A DNA stretch of 64,000 nt from contig DYYG01000047.1 of the NCBI GenBank assembly GCA_020741775.1, positions 1 through 64,000 of the forward strand, in the 5' to 3' direction. The position numbers and the translations under genes were made by a program. The stretch is from Methylorubrum populi. Its GTDB lineage: Bacteria; Pseudomonadota; Alphaproteobacteria; Rhizobiales; Beijerinckiaceae. This document shows, one piece after another, positions 1-8,720 of the stretch. Position 1 is the first letter of the stretch. Each line of letters begins with the position of its first letter. The notes under the pieces are model-generated. The model was not told where the DNA came from and did not search any database. It saw only the letters and a program-made list of their open reading frames with translations.

Positions 1-1
1 G

Positions 2-712
2 TCCGAGTACATGGAGAAGCACGCGGTCGCCCGCCTGATCGGCGCGCCTCCGGGCTATGTCGGCTACGAGGAGGGCGGCGCGCTGACTGAGGCGGTGCGG
101 CGCCGGCCCTATCAGGTCGTGCTGTTCGACGAGATCGAGAAGGCGCATCCGGACGTGTTCAACGTCCTGCTGCAGGTGCTCGACGATGGGCGCCTGACGG
201 ACGGACAGGGCCGCACGGTCGATTTCCGCAACACGCTCCTGATCATGACCTCGAACCTCGGGGCCGAGTATCTGGTCAACCAGCCGCCGGGCCAGGATAC
301 GGAAGCGGTGCGCGACGAGGTGATGGGCGTCGTTCGGAGCCATTTCCGGCCGGAATTCCTGAACCGGATCGACGAGATCATCCTGTTCCACCGCCTCGCG
401 CGCTCGGAGATGGGGGCCATCGTCGATATCCAGCTCGGCCGTCTCGCCAAGCTCCTGGAGGATCGCAAGATCACCCTCGACCTGGACGAGGAGGCCCGCA
501 CCTGGCTCGCCGACAAGGGCTACGACCCGGCCTACGGGGCGCGGCCGCTGAAGCGGGTGATCCAGAAGAACGTGCAGGATCCCCTCGCCGAAGCGATCCT
601 TTCAGGCACGATCCACGACGGCGAAGAGGTGCCGGTGCGGGTCGGGCCGTCCGGGCTGATGATCGGCGACGTCGCCGCCGAGCGTCGGCCGGCGGGGGTG
701 CTGCTGAACTGA
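2..712 (+). CDS. clpB: ATP-dependent chaperone ClpB, C-terminal part (5' end outside window)
   Basis: ClpB is the Hsp104-type disaggregase that works with DnaK/DnaJ/GrpE to rescue aggregated proteins in the cytoplasm. The 236 visible residues cover the second AAA+ module and the end of the protein. They include the pore loop [13 protein letters not shown], a Walker B segment ([16 protein letters not shown]), the sensor-1 region ([13 protein letters not shown]), the arginine-finger region ([14 protein letters not shown]) and the C-terminal small domain with [12 protein letters not shown]. The frame is open from base 2, so the gene is cut by the window edge. The stop codon forms the first bases of a structured repeat (710-818). 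Identification is secure. Confidence 0.96.
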   Translation, partial: SEYMEKHAVARLIGAPPGYVGYEEGGALTEAVRRRPYQVVLFDEIEKAHPDVFNVLLQVLDDGRLTDGQGRTVDFRNTLLIMTSNLGAEYLVNQPPGQDTEAVRDEVMGVVRSHFRPEFLNRIDEIILFHRLARSEMGAIVDIQLGRLAKLLEDRKITLDLDEEARTWLADKGYDPAYGARPLKRVIQKNVQDPLAEAILSGTIHDGEEVPVRVGPSGLMIGDVAAERRPAGVLLN

Positions 713-818
713 TACGGGATCCGCTCGATTGAAGCGGTTCCCGGATCGGCAAGCCCGCGCGGCGCCTGAGCGAAGCCCGGATCCGCCATCCCGAAAGGAT
801 CAAACGGATCTGGTATGA
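710..818 (+). repeat. Structured 3' intergenic element, copy 1
   Basis: A segment of about 109 bp begins at the clpB stop codon (TGATACGG) and closely matches 4028-4136 along its whole length. Near its 3' half GATCCG (780-785) can pair with CGGATC (805-810) around an inner ATCC/GGAT pair. In the other copy these arms read AATCCG and CGGATT, which is a compensatory change. The first hairpin (GATACGG against CCGGATC, CCGCT against AGCGG) is less perfect here than in copy 2. It may act as a terminator or 3'-end stabiliser; that is inference. Confidence 0.75.
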
Positions 819-928
819 GCTGACAAACCCGGCACGGATGCATGTCCCGGCGCCACAGCGCGCCGGGACATGCGTGGTGCGGCGGGGATGAGCCTTGCGC
901 CGCAGAAAGATCCCGTCGACAAAACGGG

Positions 929-1606
929 ATGACCGCCGAGACGCTCACCTACGCCATCGGCGATATCCATGGCTGCGCCGACCTGCTCGACCGGCTGCTG
1001 GAGCGCATCGACAGCCACGCGGCCGGACGCGCGAAGAAGCTGGTGTTTCTCGGCGATTACATCGACCGTGGTCCCGACAGCGCCAAGGTGATCGAGACGC
1101 TGCGCCGCCTGCAATGGCGCGCGCCGGACGATGTGGTCTGCCTGATGGGCAATCACGAGGACATGCTGCTGAAGAGCCTGCGCGAGCCCGGCGCCCTGGA
1201 GCACTGGGTCTGCAACGGCGGGGTGGCGACGCTGGCCTCCTTCGATGTGTCCGGGCCGGAGGAATTGCCGGGTGAGATGCTCGATTGGATCGAAGCCTTG
1301 CCGACCCTGCACGGGGACGCGCAGCATTGGTACGTCCATGCCGGCTTCAAGCCCGAGACCGCGGCGCCGGATTCCGACACGCAGACCCGGCTCTGGATTC
1401 GCGAACCGTTCCTTTCCGACGACCATGATTTCGGCCGCCACGTCGTCCACGGCCACACCCCGCGGATGCGCGGCGGCCCGGATTGCCGGCGCTTCCGCAC
1501 CAATCTCGATACGGGAGCGGTTTACGGCAACGCCTTGACCGCGGGCGTGTTTTCGGACGCGCAAGGGCCGGCGCTGGAATTCCTCCAGGTTCCGGCCCAG
1601 GCTTGA
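929..1606 (+). CDS. PPP-family serine/threonine-type protein phosphatase (metallophosphoesterase)
   Basis: A 225-residue cytoplasmic phosphoesterase of the PPP/ApaH superfamily. The metal-binding motifs are all present: GDIHGCAD near residue 12, GDYIDRGPDS near residue 45 and GNHED near residue 73, with later histidines in HAGF and VHGHTPR. Together they bind the dinuclear metal centre. It could act on phosphoproteins or, like ApaH, on dinucleoside polyphosphates; the sequence does not decide. An ATG at 842 is also in frame, but the 29 extra residues do not look like part of the fold, so the ATG at 929 just before the conserved domain is preferred. Confidence 0.85.
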   Translation: MTAETLTYAIGDIHGCADLLDRLLERIDSHAAGRAKKLVFLGDYIDRGPDSAKVIETLRRLQWRAPDDVVCLMGNHEDMLLKSLREPGALEHWVCNGGVATLASFDVSGPEELPGEMLDWIEALPTLHGDAQHWYVHAGFKPETAAPDSDTQTRLWIREPFLSDDHDFGRHVVHGHTPRMRGGPDCRRFRTNLDTGAVYGNALTAGVFSDAQGPALEFLQVPAQA

Positions 1607-1776
1607 CCGCCCGAGCCGACTCAGCCTTCTTTTCCCTCGGGCCCCGTGCAGCCCGCCGCTCGCGCCCCTCGGGGATCGGTGAATGCATGGTCCGGGTCCC
1701 GGATCGACCCCTTGTCTGGGCCGCCTGTCGGCAACGCGAGCACCGACATTCAGAGCGCCCCAGCAAAGGCTCGACC

Positions 1777-2496
1777 ATGATCGATATCTCGAACGCGAAA
1801 GCGATGGCGAGGACGCTGCGGACCTCGCTGTCCGAGCGCAGCATCGAACTCCCCCACAGCGCCTGCCTCGAACTCGTCGCCCGGCAATTCGGCTTTGCCG
1901 ATTGGAACGTGCTCTCGGCCCGGCTGGAGCCACCGAAACGACCTCTAATCCTGCCCAGGAACTGGTTCGCCCTGGGCTCCATCAGCGACACCACGCACCG
2001 GCTCGGGCTCGATCCTGAGCGGCCCGGCACGGCGCTGATCGAGAGCCTCGTCGCGCGGGGCCGGGGAAAGGATCTGACCGGCCTGATCGCCGTGCTGATG
2101 CAGAGCATCAAGGCGGATGCCTTCCTGGGGCAGCGCCTCCGGCTGAGCGCGGATCTCAGGACGCAGGAGGCCGATCTCGCGACGATCTGGATGCGTGTCG
2201 ATGGGGACGAGCGCCGCGGCCTCGCCTTCGACAACATGCTGGACCGGGAAACCGAAGGCCCGCTCACGGGCACGACGGACTGGACGCGGCGAAGCATCGT
2301 GCTCGACGTCGCGCCGGAAGCCGGCAGCCTCCATTACGGCGTCTTCCTCCGAGGGTACGGGCGAGTCTGGGCACGGCATCTGCGCGTCGAGCCGGTCGGC
2401 CCCGAGATCCCGGTCACGATCATCCGCCGCCGCGAGACTTGCGATGCGGCGAACCTCCCCGGCGGCCCGGCCAATCTCGATTTCTGTGAGCGCTGA
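1777..2496 (+). CDS. Glyoxalase-superfamily-like protein with N-terminal helical domain
   Basis: A 239-residue soluble protein. The first 50 residues (IDISNAKAMARTLRTSL, then LELVARQFGFADWNVLSA) form the short helical module seen ahead of glyoxalase-related proteins in many proteobacteria. The rest has the alternating strands of a binding fold but no clear set of metal ligands, so I call it superfamily-like only. The ATG at 1777 begins right at this module; longer in-frame extensions to 1483 run through the upstream gene and are rejected. It stands alone between the phosphatase and the transporter. Substrate unknown. Confidence 0.6.
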   Translation: MIDISNAKAMARTLRTSLSERSIELPHSACLELVARQFGFADWNVLSARLEPPKRPLILPRNWFALGSISDTTHRLGLDPERPGTALIESLVARGRGKDLTGLIAVLMQSIKADAFLGQRLRLSADLRTQEADLATIWMRVDGDERRGLAFDNMLDRETEGPLTGTTDWTRRSIVLDVAPEAGSLHYGVFLRGYGRVWARHLRVEPVGPEIPVTIIRRRETCDAANLPGGPANLDFCER

Positions 2497-2524
2497 GATT
2501 TCGTCATCCGGCCTGCTTGAACCC

Positions 2525-2590
2525 GGCGTCGGCTCCCTCTCTAAAGATCCGACCGCAGCTCTGCGCGCTGCGGAGGAGGAGCCGACGCCA
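2525..2590 (+). promoter_or_regulatory. 5'-UTR hairpin overlapping the ribosome binding site of the AtoE-like gene
   Basis: GGCGTCGGCTCC (2525-2536) is the exact reverse complement of GGAGCCGACGCC (2578-2589), which ends one base before the ATG at 2591. A second 7-bp stem, CCGCAGC (2553-2559) with GCTGCGG (2567-2573), sits inside the loop. The likely Shine-Dalgarno run GGAGGAGGAG (2572-2581) is split between the two stems, so ribosome access would be blocked when the RNA is folded. There is no T-run after it, so it is not a normal terminator. Regulation at translation is inferred. Confidence 0.6.
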
Positions 2591-4030
2591 ATGGATGCGC
2601 CCGCAGAGCCCCGCAATCGGACAGAGGAGCGGGCGATGGCCCGCCTCGCTTTGCGCTTCACCGATTGGGCGGAGAAGTGGTTTCCGGATGCCTTCGTGTT
2701 CGTGGCCATCGCCGTGGTGATCGTGGCGGCGGCGGCGCTCTTCAACGGCGCCCCGGTCCAGGCGGTGACGAAGAGCTTCGGCGACGGCTTCTGGAGCCTG
2801 ATCCCCTTCACCATGCAGATGGTGTTCGTCACCATCGGCGGCTACGTCGTGGCGACCTCCGGCCCGGTCCAGGCGCTGATCGACCGGATGGCCCTGGTGC
2901 CGAAGACCGGGCGCGGCGCCATCGGCTTCGTCGCCATCGCCACCATGCTATCCTCGCTGCTGAGCTGGGGCCTGAGCCTGATCTTCGGCGGCCTGCTCGC
3001 CCGGGCGCTGGCCCGGCGGACCGAATTGCGCATGGATTACCGCGCGGCCGGTGCCGCCGCCTATCTCGGGCTCGGCGCCACCTGGGCCATGGGCCTGTCC
3101 TCGTCCGCCGCCCAGCTCCAGGCCAATCCGAAGAGCCTGCCGCCGGGCCTGCTGCCGATCACCGGCGTGATCCCTTTCAGCGAGACGATCTTCCTCTGGC
3201 AATCGATCCTGATCGCCGCGATCCTCGTGGTGGTCTCGGCGCTGATCGCGCTGGCCTCGGCGCCGGGCCGCGAAACGGCGGTGACGGCCCAGGATCTCGG
3301 CGTCGACGTGTCGAAGGCCGATGACAGCGTCGCGCCGCCCAAACAGCCCGGCGAATGGCTGGAGCACGCCCCCGTGCTTACCATACTGATCGGGCTGCTC
3401 GCCGCCGGCTGGCTGATACAGGAATTCGCGCGCCAGGATTGGATGATCGCGATCTCCAACCTCAACACCTACAACTTCCTGTTCCTGATGGCGGGCTTCG
3501 TGCTGCATTGGCGGCCGAAGCGCTTCCTCGCAGCCCTTGCCAAGGCGGTGCCGGCCACCGCCGGCATCCTGATCCAGTTCCCGTTCTACGCCGCCATCGC
3601 CGCGATCCTGACCGGCGCCAAGAACGCCGCCGGCCACAGCCTGTCGGACGTGATCGCCCACGCCTTCGTCGCGCTGAACACGCAGGGGTCCTTCCCCCTG
3701 GCCATGGGCGTCTACTCGGCGCTGCTCGGCTTCTTCATCCCGTCCGGCGGCGGCAAGTGGCTGCTGGAGGCGCCCTACGTGATGCAGGCGGCCAACGAGC
3801 TGAAGGTGCATCTCGGCTGGGCGGTGCAGGTCTATAATGCGGCCGAGGCCCTGCCGAACCTGATCAACCCGTTCTTCATGCTGCCGCTGCTCGGCATCCT
3901 CGGGCTGAAGGCCCGCGACATCGTCGGCTTCAGCTTCCTTCAGCTCATCGTCCACCTGCCGGTGGTGCTGTTCCTGCTCTGGGCCCTGGCCTTCACCCTG
4001 CAATACCACCCACCGGTGCTGCCGGGCTGA
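2591..4030 (+). CDS. AtoE-family short-chain fatty acid transporter
   Basis: A 479-residue inner-membrane protein with about twelve hydrophobic segments, close to the length of E. coli AtoE (about 440 residues). Family-typical stretches include the N-terminal RFTDWAEKWFPDAFVF, SFGDGFWSLIPFTMQM, LLSWGLSLIFGGLLAR and FFIPSGGGKWLLEAPY. AtoE-type carriers import short-chain fatty acids such as acetoacetate or butyrate. No ato degradation genes are adjacent, so the substrate is unproven. The ATG at 2591 has a strong GGAGGAGGAG nine bases upstream; an ATG at 2636 is an alternative. The stop codon begins the second copy of the structured repeat. Confidence 0.85.
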   Translation: MDAPAEPRNRTEERAMARLALRFTDWAEKWFPDAFVFVAIAVVIVAAAALFNGAPVQAVTKSFGDGFWSLIPFTMQMVFVTIGGYVVATSGPVQALIDRMALVPKTGRGAIGFVAIATMLSSLLSWGLSLIFGGLLARALARRTELRMDYRAAGAAAYLGLGATWAMGLSSSAAQLQANPKSLPPGLLPITGVIPFSETIFLWQSILIAAILVVVSALIALASAPGRETAVTAQDLGVDVSKADDSVAPPKQPGEWLEHAPVLTILIGLLAAGWLIQEFARQDWMIAISNLNTYNFLFLMAGFVLHWRPKRFLAALAKAVPATAGILIQFPFYAAIAAILTGAKNAAGHSLSDVIAHAFVALNTQGSFPLAMGVYSALLGFFIPSGGGKWLLEAPYVMQAANELKVHLGWAVQVYNAAEALPNLINPFFMLPLLGILGLKARDIVGFSFLQLIVHLPVVLFLLWALAFTLQYHPPVLPG

Positions 4031-4136
4031 TACGGCATCCGCTCGATCAGAGCGGGTTCCGTATCAGCAAGCCCGCGCGGCGTCTGAGCGAAGCCCAAAT
4101 CCGTCATCCCGAAGGGATCAACCGGATTTGGTATGA
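4028..4136 (+). repeat. Structured 3' intergenic element, copy 2
   Basis: A 109-bp relative of 710-818, again starting exactly at a TGA stop codon. The first hairpin is perfect here: GATACGG and CCGCTC pair with GAGCGG and CCGTATC. The second pairs AAATCCG (4097-4103) with CGGATTT (4123-4129), around ATCCC/GGGAT with a GAA loop. The middle (AAGCCCGCGCGGCG, CTGAGCGAAGCCC) is almost identical in both copies. The ends are roughly inverted repeats of each other, as in a small MITE-like or REP-like unit. Confidence 0.78.
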
Positions 4137-4141
4137 CACCA

Positions 4142-4182
4142 CGCGGCACCGGCCCGCTTTCGCTGAGCAGGCCGGTGCCGCG
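4142..4182. terminator. Strong hairpin between convergent genes
   Basis: CGCGGCACCGGCC (4142-4154) pairs perfectly over 13 bp with GGCCGGTGCCGCG (4170-4182). It lies between the AtoE-like gene (plus) and the DUF423 gene (minus), just after repeat copy 2. No clean T-run follows on either strand, so termination is likely but not certain. Confidence 0.5.
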
Positions 4183-4314
4183 ATACGCTTTCCGGCGAGT
4201 TCAAGACGCCCCAGGAGCCGGGTCCATTCGAAGCCTTGTGCGGGTGCCGGAACCGGATCGCTTTCGAGCGACCGACGCTCGACGAAGCCGCCTGACGGTT
4301 TGAACCTGACGGGT

Positions 4315-4686
4315 TCAGCGCCGCGACGGAACCAGGGCTGCGACGGCGGCGAGAGCCCAACCCACCATCAGAACCACGCCGCCACTCGGCGCCGCCATCG
4401 GAAACAGCGGCGTGCCGGTGAGGGCCCGCATCGCCAGATCCCCCGAGAACAGGACGAGGCCGAGGAGGAGAGCCGCCGCCGCCGCACGGGCAAGACCGCC
4501 ACGGACCAGGCCGGCGGCGGCGAAACCGGTCAGGGCCAGCACGGCGGGGGCATGGAAGAGAAGGAACTGCGCGGCGGTCTTCAATGTCTCGCCGCCGCTG
4601 GTATGCGCGGCGGCGGCGCTCGCTGCCACGCCGAGCAGGCCGACGAGGGCCGCCGACGCGGCGAGGAGGCGGTCGAGGCCGGTCAC
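4315..4686 (-). CDS. DUF423 family small membrane protein
   Basis: A 123-residue, very hydrophobic protein with four predicted membrane segments. The pattern matches DUF423 (YgdD-like) proteins: [25 protein letters not shown], then [15 protein letters not shown], then a terminal helix. The function of the family is unknown. It starts with GTG at 4686, and this codon overlaps the engB stop by four bases (GTGA), so the two genes are probably translated together. No independent promoter is visible. Confidence 0.8.
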   Translation of the reverse strand: MTGLDRLLAASAALVGLLGVAASAAAAHTSGGETLKTAAQFLLFHAPAVLALTGFAAAGLVRGGLARAAAAALLLGLVLFSGDLAMRALTGTPLFPMAAPSGGVVLMVGWALAAVAALVPSRR

Positions 4687-5414
4687 GCGCCGCGCTCCTG
4701 CAGCAGCCGGGCGATGCTGGCGCGGAGTTCCGCCACGCCGCGATCGTCGCGGCTCGAGGTCAGCAGCACCTCGGGATAGGCCGCCGGCCGCTTGGCCAGG
4801 GCCGCCTGAATGCCCTGGATGCGCCGGTCGATCTCGGACTTCTTCAGTTCGTCGCCCTTGGTCAGCACGACCTGATAGGAGACCGCCGCCTTGTCGAGCC
4901 CGTCGAGCAGGTCGGTGTCGATCGATTTCAGGCCGTGCCGGGAATCGATCAGGACATAGACGCGGGCGAGGTTCGAGCGGCCCTTCAGATAGGCATGGAT
5001 CAGCTTGGTCCAGGCCTCGACCTTGGCCTTCTCGACCGCCGCGTAGCCGTAGCCCGGCATGTCGACGAGCATCAGACGTTCGCCGATCCGGAAGAAATTG
5101 AGCTGCTGGGTGCGCCCCGGCGTGTGCGAGGTCCGCGCCAGGGTGTTGCGCCCGGTGAGCGCGTTGATGAGGCTCGACTTGCCGACATTCGAGCGGCCGG
5201 CAAAGGCGATCTCGACACCTTCCATCGGCGGCAGGGCCCCGAGGGCGGGTGCCGCGGAGGTGAAGTCCGCACTGCCGGCGAACAGCAGGCGGCCGGCCTC
5301 CAGAAGTTCGGGGGTGGGCGCGTCCAGGGTCACCGAATTCGTCACCGAAAGATCCGTCTGTTCCTCACCCCTCGCGAGACGCGGCGGGGCGGCGGATGAA
5401 GCCCGGCGGCGCAT
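4683..5414 (-). CDS. engB: Ribosome biogenesis GTP-binding protein EngB (YihA/YsxC)
   Basis: A 243-residue GTPase needed for 50S subunit assembly. All G motifs are visible: P-loop [10 protein letters not shown]3 DMPGYG, G4 TKGDE and a late TSS at the G5 position. [21 protein letters not shown] is diagnostic for the EngB/YsxC branch. The start is uncertain: the ATG at 5414 is used, but the first 30 residues are poorly conserved and GTG codons in the [10 protein letters not shown] region are alternatives. A strong terminator (5464-5505) separates it from yidC, so it probably has its own promoter. Confidence 0.93.
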   Translation of the reverse strand: MRRRASSAAPPRLARGEEQTDLSVTNSVTLDAPTPELLEAGRLLFAGSADFTSAAPALGALPPMEGVEIAFAGRSNVGKSSLINALTGRNTLARTSHTPGRTQQLNFFRIGERLMLVDMPGYGYAAVEKAKVEAWTKLIHAYLKGRSNLARVYVLIDSRHGLKSIDTDLLDGLDKAAVSYQVVLTKGDELKKSEIDRRIQGIQAALAKRPAAYPEVLLTSSRDDRGVAELRASIARLLQERGA

Positions 5415-5463
5415 CCGCAAGCCGGTCCGCTTCGTACCATGAGGATCGGACGCGCCGACCCCT

Positions 5464-5505
5464 AAAACGAAAAAGGCAGATCCCGGGGTGAGCCCCGGGA
5501 TCTGC
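5464..5505 (-). terminator. Rho-independent terminator after yidC
   Basis: GCAGATCCCGGGG (5476-5488) pairs without a mismatch with CCCCGGGATCTGC (5493-5505) around a four-base loop. On the minus strand the stem is followed by CTTTTTCGTTTT. It lies 49 bases downstream of the yidC stop. Confidence 0.9.
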
Positions 5506-5553
5506 GTAAAGGACAGGTCCGCGCCCGCAGGCGCGAACCCTCAACCTCTGGCC

Positions 5554-7401
5554 TCAGCTCTTGGCGGCGGCGCTCTTGTCGCCGCGCCGGAATGTCGATC
5601 TCAGGTTGTCCCACAACTCCACCTTCACGCCGTTGCGGCGCATGATGATGTATTGCTGGATCACCGAGAGCGTGTTGTTCCAGGCCCAGTAGATCACCAG
5701 ACCGGCCGGGAACGAGCCGAGCATGAAGGTGAACACGATCGGCATGAAGGTGAAGACCTGCGCCTGGACCGGGTCCGGCGGCGCGGGGTTCATCTTCATC
5801 TGGATGAACATCGTGATGCCCATGATGATCGGCCACACGCCCAGATGGATGAAGTCGGGGGCGGCGAAGGGCAGCAGACCGAACAGGTTCAGGATGTTGG
5901 TCGGATCGGGCGCGGCGAGGTCCTGGATCCAGCCGAAGAACGGCGCGTGCCGCATCTCGATGGTGATGAACAGGACCTTGTAGAGCGCGAAGAAGACCGG
6001 GATCTGGATCAGCACCGGCCAGCAGCCGGCCACCGGATTGATCTTCTCCTTCTTGTACAGCTCCATCGTCGCCTGCTGCATCTTCATCCGGTCGTCCTTG
6101 TACCGCTCCCGGATCGCGGCCTGCTCAGGCTGCACGGCCTTCATCTTGGCCATCGAGACGTAGGAACGGTTGGCGATCGGCAGGAAGAACAGCTTCAGCA
6201 TCAGCGTCACGAGCAGGATCGAGATGCCGAAATTGCCGGTGAGATGGAAGAAGAGGTCGAGCGCCCGGAACATCGGCTTGGTCAGGAACCAGAACCAGCC
6301 CCAGTCGATCATCAGGTCGAACTGCTTGATGCCGAGATCGCGCTCGTAGGCGTTGATCTGGTTGACCTCCTTGGCACCGGCGAACAGGCGCTGCGTCGTG
6401 GCGGAGGAGGCGTTCGGCGCCACGGTGACGGCGTCGCCGCGCACGCTGGTCTGGTAGACCTTGGTGGCGCCGTCGGTGCGTTCGGTGAAGGCGCCGGTAT
6501 AGGGCTTGTCCTGCTCCGGGATCGCGGCGGCGGCCCAGTACTTGTCGGTGATACCGACCCAGCCACCGGTCACGTTCGACCACGCCTTGCCCTGCGTGGC
6601 GTTCCCGCCATAGGCGGGCTCCTTGGCGACCTTGTCGTAGGTGTATTCCTGCAGGCCATCCTGGCCGAGCACGCCGATCAGGCCCTCGTGCAGGACGTAA
6701 TTGCCCTGGGTCTGCGGCTTACCCCAGCGCGAGACGAGGCTGTAGGGATAGAGCGTCACCGCGTTGGCCGAGGTGTTCTCGACCTCGTCGCGGACGGTGA
6801 ACATGAACTTGTCGTCCACGGCGATGAGGCGCTTGAAGACGAGGCCCTGGCCGTTGTCCCAGGTCAGGGTCAGCGGCCGGCCCGGTGCGAGCAGGTCGCC
6901 ATCGGCCTTCCAGACCGTCTCGCTGCTGGGCAGGGGCCCGGCATTGGCGCCGACCCAGCCGAATTCGGCGTAATAGGGGTTCGGGCTGCCCGTGGGCGAG
7001 AGCAGCACGATGCGCGGGCTCTGGTCGCTGACGGTCTCGCGGTAATTCTTGAAGCTCACATCGTCGATGCGGGCGCCCTTGAGCGCGACCGAGCCGATGA
7101 GCGCCGGAGTATCGATCCGCACGCGGGCCGAGCGCGCAAGCGCCTCCTCACGGGAGACAGGACCCTGAGCGGCGGCGCCCGGCACGGTGCCGGGCACGGG
7201 CGCATTGGGGCTTCCCTCCCGCGGGCTCGGGGCTGGAACCCCGTCAGCGGAGGGCGACGAGCCCGGCTGGGTGGATTGGCTCTGCGCCGCCGTCTGCCGC
7301 TGCCGCTCGTTGGCCGGCCCGGTGACGAAGTAATGCCAGCCAAGCAGGATCGCCAGCGACAAGGCGATGGCGACGAACATGTTCGTCTTGTCGTTACCCA
7401 T
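5554..7401 (-). CDS. yidC: Membrane protein insertase YidC
   Basis: A 615-residue inner-membrane insertase acting alone or with SecYEG, of the usual length for the Gram-negative form. It has an N-terminal signal-anchor ([19 protein letters not shown]), a proline/serine-rich linker to about residue 75, a large periplasmic beta-domain, and the conserved C-terminal insertase core from about residue 370 ([20 protein letters not shown]; then [20 protein letters not shown]; then [19 protein letters not shown]). The ATG at 7401 lies inside the end of rnpA with an 8-base overlap, the classic rpmH-rnpA-yidC order. No separate yidD is present between them. Confidence 0.97.
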   Translation of the reverse strand: MGNDKTNMFVAIALSLAILLGWHYFVTGPANERQRQTAAQSQSTQPGSSPSADGVPAPSPREGSPNAPVPGTVPGAAAQGPVSREEALARSARVRIDTPALIGSVALKGARIDDVSFKNYRETVSDQSPRIVLLSPTGSPNPYYAEFGWVGANAGPLPSSETVWKADGDLLAPGRPLTLTWDNGQGLVFKRLIAVDDKFMFTVRDEVENTSANAVTLYPYSLVSRWGKPQTQGNYVLHEGLIGVLGQDGLQEYTYDKVAKEPAYGGNATQGKAWSNVTGGWVGITDKYWAAAAIPEQDKPYTGAFTERTDGATKVYQTSVRGDAVTVAPNASSATTQRLFAGAKEVNQINAYERDLGIKQFDLMIDWGWFWFLTKPMFRALDLFFHLTGNFGISILLVTLMLKLFFLPIANRSYVSMAKMKAVQPEQAAIRERYKDDRMKMQQATMELYKKEKINPVAGCWPVLIQIPVFFALYKVLFITIEMRHAPFFGWIQDLAAPDPTNILNLFGLLPFAAPDFIHLGVWPIIMGITMFIQMKMNPAPPDPVQAQVFTFMPIVFTFMLGSFPAGLVIYWAWNNTLSVIQQYIIMRRNGVKVELWDNLRSTFRRGDKSAAAKS

Positions 7402-7900
7402 CGGTGGATCCGTCAGGCGCCTTGGAAGGGGGAGAGGATGTGGCGGAGTCGTGGGCGGCCCTGCCCCGGCCGGAGCGGGAGCCGCCGCGACGCGGATTGG
7501 ACGACTTCGCGCCGAATGTCGAATCGGAGTTTCGGGGCGGGGCCGGACGCGTCACCGTCTTGAGCGCGCGGCGCAGATCCTCGACGAGGCTCTCGAACGG
7601 GGCATCGAGGGCGGGGCGCCGGGCGATCAGCACGATATCCGCTCCGACAGACGGCGCATCGGCCGCCACGGCCTCGACCGCGCTGCGCAGGCGGCGTCGA
7701 ATCCGATTGCGCTCGGTCGCATGGCCTACGCGCTTGGTGATCGTGAAGCCGAGAAACAGGCCCTCGGCGGCCTCGCCGTCGCGCATCTCATCGGATTGGC
7801 GCAAACGCCCCTGGGCGCTCATCCGCTCCGTGTGGAAGCGCCGGCCCTGGGCGGCTGCCAGGAAGTCCGGTCGCCGCCGGAGACGTCGGATCGTCGACAC
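7394..7900 (-). CDS. rnpA: Ribonuclease P protein component
   Basis: A 168-residue basic protein that assists the RNase P RNA in cutting tRNA 5' leaders. The start [16 protein letters not shown] and the RNR box ([19 protein letters not shown]) are typical. It is longer than the usual 110-130 residues because of a tail after residue 120 rich in R, S and G that ends in [13 protein letters not shown]. Such tails are common in alphaproteobacteria. It begins with GTG at 7900 and overlaps yidC by 8 bases. Confidence 0.95.
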   Translation of the reverse strand: MSTIRRLRRRPDFLAAAQGRRFHTERMSAQGRLRQSDEMRDGEAAEGLFLGFTITKRVGHATERNRIRRRLRSAVEAVAADAPSVGADIVLIARRPALDAPFESLVEDLRRALKTVTRPAPPRNSDSTFGAKSSNPRRGGSRSGRGRAAHDSATSSPPSKAPDGSTDG

Positions 7901-7973
7901 GGTCGCTCCGATCCCGATCCGCGGGCTTGCGATGCATGGATGCGGCGCCGGATTTCCGACGCCGCATGAGGTC

Positions 7974-8108
7974 TCAGGCCGAGAGGCGCTTGCGGCCGTG
8001 GGCGCGACGGGCGGCGATGACCTTGCGGCCGCCGGCGGTCGCCATGCGGGCGCGGAAGCCGTGACGGCGCTTCCGGACGAGCTTGCTGGGCTGGTAGGTT
8101 CTCTTCAT
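7974..8108 (-). CDS. rpmH: 50S ribosomal protein L34
   Basis: A 44-residue protein, full length for L34. [19 protein letters not shown] and the end [19 protein letters not shown] are near-universal. The ATG at 8108 is clear; the longer frame to 8234 is a spurious extension. It is the first gene of the rpmH-rnpA-yidC series and is divergent from the sRNA candidate and rcdA. Confidence 0.98.
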   Translation of the reverse strand: MKRTYQPSKLVRKRRHGFRARMATAGGRKVIAARRAHGRKRLSA

Positions 8109-8400
8109 GATCGGTCTCCGGCGGTCGAGGTATCGACCCGGCGGCGCATGCGAGCAGCGCGCTGACCGTGGCGTGAGCCTCGAAATGGGATCTGCAAACG
8201 CGAAGGGCGCCCGGAACGGGGCGCCGCTTCGCAATGGCGCGGCTTATGGCGGAGGGGACGCCGCAAGTCAATGACGCCGCCCGCATCGGACGGGGCGCCC
8301 GATCGCCCCACCCTCTCGCGAGCCTTACCCCGCCACCGTGGCCATCGCTCCGCCCCTGATTCGGCAATCGCGGCGCCGCCCGCCCGGATGGCAGCGCCGC
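8109..8400. other. Intergenic leader upstream of rpmH
   Basis: This stretch precedes rpmH and must hold its promoter on the minus strand. I see no convincing open frame, no tRNA and no strong hairpin. A -35/-10 pair could not be assigned with confidence. Confidence 0.4.
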
Positions 8401-8416
8401 TTAACCGATGATTAAC
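8401..8416 (+). promoter_or_regulatory. CtrA-type box (TTAA-N7-TTAAC)
   Basis: TTAA at 8401-8404, seven bases, then TTAAC at 8412-8416 is an exact match to the CtrA consensus of alphaproteobacteria. A CTAT-rich -10-like segment at 8425-8430 would put the start of transcription near 8437, where the sRNA candidate begins. Binding by CtrA is inferred from the motif. Confidence 0.55.
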
Positions 8417-8436
8417 CTTTCTGGCCTATGAACGGA

Positions 8437-8538
8437 GACATCCAGATTGTCTGGATCCTGAGTGGGAACTCTTGTCCACTCTGTTTGATGCCTCCCTGTA
8501 GACTCGCGATAAGCCGCTCCCCGGAGCGGCTTTTTTTT
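8437..8538 (+). ncRNA. Candidate trans-acting small RNA
   Basis: About 100 bases with three clean hairpins and no convincing frame. Stem 1 is ATCCAGA (8440-8446) with TCTGGAT (8450-8456). Stem 2 is GAGTGG (8460-8465) with CCACTC (8476-8481). The unpaired segment 8482-8512 carries CCTCCCT (8491-8497), which is complementary to Shine-Dalgarno sequences. Stem 3 is a textbook terminator with eight T. This layout resembles alphaproteobacterial sRNAs that block ribosome binding sites. The 5' end is estimated from the CtrA-type box and -10-like sequence. I cannot assign it to a named family. Confidence 0.55.
8513..8538 (+). terminator. Rho-independent terminator of the sRNA candidate
   Basis: GCCGCTCC (8513-8520) pairs with GGAGCGGC (8523-8530), followed by eight T (8531-8538). 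It points along the plus strand and lies more than 180 bases before the rcdA start, so it must end a transcript that begins upstream, namely the small RNA. Confidence 0.9.
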
Positions 8539-8720
8539 CGCGCGAGCCCGCATCCGCCGCCTCCCCATTCCGGGACTCGCTCCTTGGGCCCGTTAACGTT
8601 AAAAGAACGTGAAGCCACTTTCGGGCTCCATTCGGCGCTACACTTGCGCCACTGACCGCGTTCGCACCGAGATCGTCCCGACCCGGGACAGATGGTGTCA
8701 CCAGCGGTACAGGAGGCAGG
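8539..8720 (+). other. Leader region upstream of rcdA
   Basis: This region lies between the terminator and the rcdA start and should contain the rcdA promoter. It holds TTAACGTTAA (8593-8602), a TTAA pair with the wrong spacing for a full CtrA box, and a GACTC (GANTC, CcrM-type) site near 8573. AGGAGG lies just before the start codon. No other gene is visible. Confidence 0.4.

Noticed and set aside
2195..2590. N-terminal extension of the AtoE-like gene
   Set aside because: It overlaps the upstream gene in another frame and lacks family similarity; the ATG at 2591 has a strong ribosome site.
5488..7563. A 691-codon frame antisense to yidC
   Set aside because: yidC is complete on the minus strand; the antisense frame has no domain and no ribosome site.
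8428..8655. 75-codon open frame over the sRNA candidate
   Set aside because: It runs through a perfect terminator stem and T-run (8513-8538) and has no ribosome site; the RNA structure explains the region better.
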